NCBI GenBank assembly: GCA_046086225.1
Contig: JBJSXF010000200.1
Coordinates: 1 to 22,244 of the forward strand
Length of the DNA: 22,244 bases
Source of the DNA: JBJSXF01 sp046086225
GTDB lineage: Bacteria > Actinomycetota > Acidimicrobiia > IMCC26256 > PALSA-610
Reading direction: 5' to 3'
Within the stretch, counting starts at the first letter, position 1. Every line of letters begins with the position of its first letter. Position numbers and translations under genes: made by a program. Positions 22,009-22,244 of this stretch are shown piece after piece. The notes under the pieces are model-generated. The model was not told the origin of the DNA and did no database searches. It saw nothing but the letters and a program-made list of their open reading frames with translations.

Positions 22009-22244
22009 TCAGTATGCCGTCCAGTCGCGACCGAACCAGCGCCGGATGCGATCACGGCCGAAGGCGTGCTTATCGGCAACGAGCTCGGCACTCGGGCCGG
22101 AGAGGACCCCGTGCGGTGGCTGCCCCGGCGCGAAGACGATGTCCACTCGGGCGACCTCGTCCTCTCCGAACTCCAGGTAGCACGCGGCCGCACCGTCGTA
22201 GCGGGCCTCGGACTCGCGGCCCCGGATCGTGTCGATGATGCGTC
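22009..22244 (-). CDS. C-terminal part of an SQR-like FAD-dependent oxidoreductase (partial)
   Basis: The frame is open from the window edge to TGA at 22011-22009, giving 77 residues and no internal reason for a start. The sequence has the end of a sulfide:quinone oxidoreductase-like or related type II NADH-dehydrogenase-like flavoprotein: ARYDGAAACYLEFGEDEVARVDIVFAPGQ, then GVLSGPSAELVADKHAFGRDRIRRWFGRDW. The shape G-x-C-Y-L-E-F-G followed by PSAELVADK...F...R-x-RWF is the usual last segment. Because the FAD and catalytic-Cys regions lie outside the window, sulfide oxidation cannot be confirmed; it may be an NAD(P)/FAD oxidoreductase of another kind. The PemK-like gene follows on the same strand after 33-66 bp. 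Confidence 0.75.
   Translation of the reverse strand, partial: RIIDTIRGRESEARYDGAAACYLEFGEDEVARVDIVFAPGQPPHGVLSGPSAELVADKHAFGRDRIRRWFGRDWTAY

Overview
The window is a dense, very GC-rich (about 70% by eye), GC3-biased bacterial chromosome segment. It carries a DUF3499 zinc-ribbon-like protein, an Lgt with the actinobacterial GGLSIWGA variant, a resuscitation-promoting-factor (Rpf)-like secreted protein, many GTG starts, and TANNNT -10 boxes that end 7 nt before a start codon. Together these point to Actinomycetota, most likely an Acidimicrobiia-type organism; the class is inferred and was not tested. I see no tRNA, rRNA, CRISPR array or insertion sequence.

Region 1 (1-6919). The tail of a plus-strand gene (1-69) meets a minus-strand cell-envelope cluster. 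In transcription order this is an Rpf-like transglycosylase, an ABC1/UbiB kinase-like protein, prolipoprotein diacylglyceryl transferase (lgt), an ABC ATPase and its large FtsX/MacB-type permease. The rpf-like gene has a leader with several mutually competing stems, two of which contain its Shine-Dalgarno sequence. Region 2 (6920-9949, minus) is a tight run of a ThrB-like GHMP kinase, an SDR oxidoreductase and an M20 dipeptidase. Region 3 (10021-11213) holds DUF3499 (+), the membrane protein DUF5317 (-), and a divergent 29-codon membrane micropeptide (+). The last two are separated by about 205 bp packed with palindromes and repeated AGTCC motifs.

Region 4 (11214-14201, minus) is a coupled SDR, metallo-beta-lactamase/Rieske fusion and VOC-family set. 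Region 5 (14252-16748) has a thermonuclease-Excalibur lipoprotein (+) and an Abhydrolase_10-type lipoprotein (-). Region 6 (16841-21387, plus) has a PPOX-family flavoprotein overlapping a PPOX-UbiA/MenA fusion, then a membrane PAS-GGDEF-EAL cyclic-di-GMP enzyme. Region 7 (21409-22244, minus) has a PemK/MazF-like protein with a basic tail and the C-terminus of an SQR-like flavoprotein cut by the window edge.

Neighbouring genes within operons often overlap as GTGA (start and stop sharing bases), which suggests translational coupling. The places most likely to hold something undescribed are the rpf leader, the DUF5317/micropeptide intergenic region, and the PPOX-prenyltransferase fusion.
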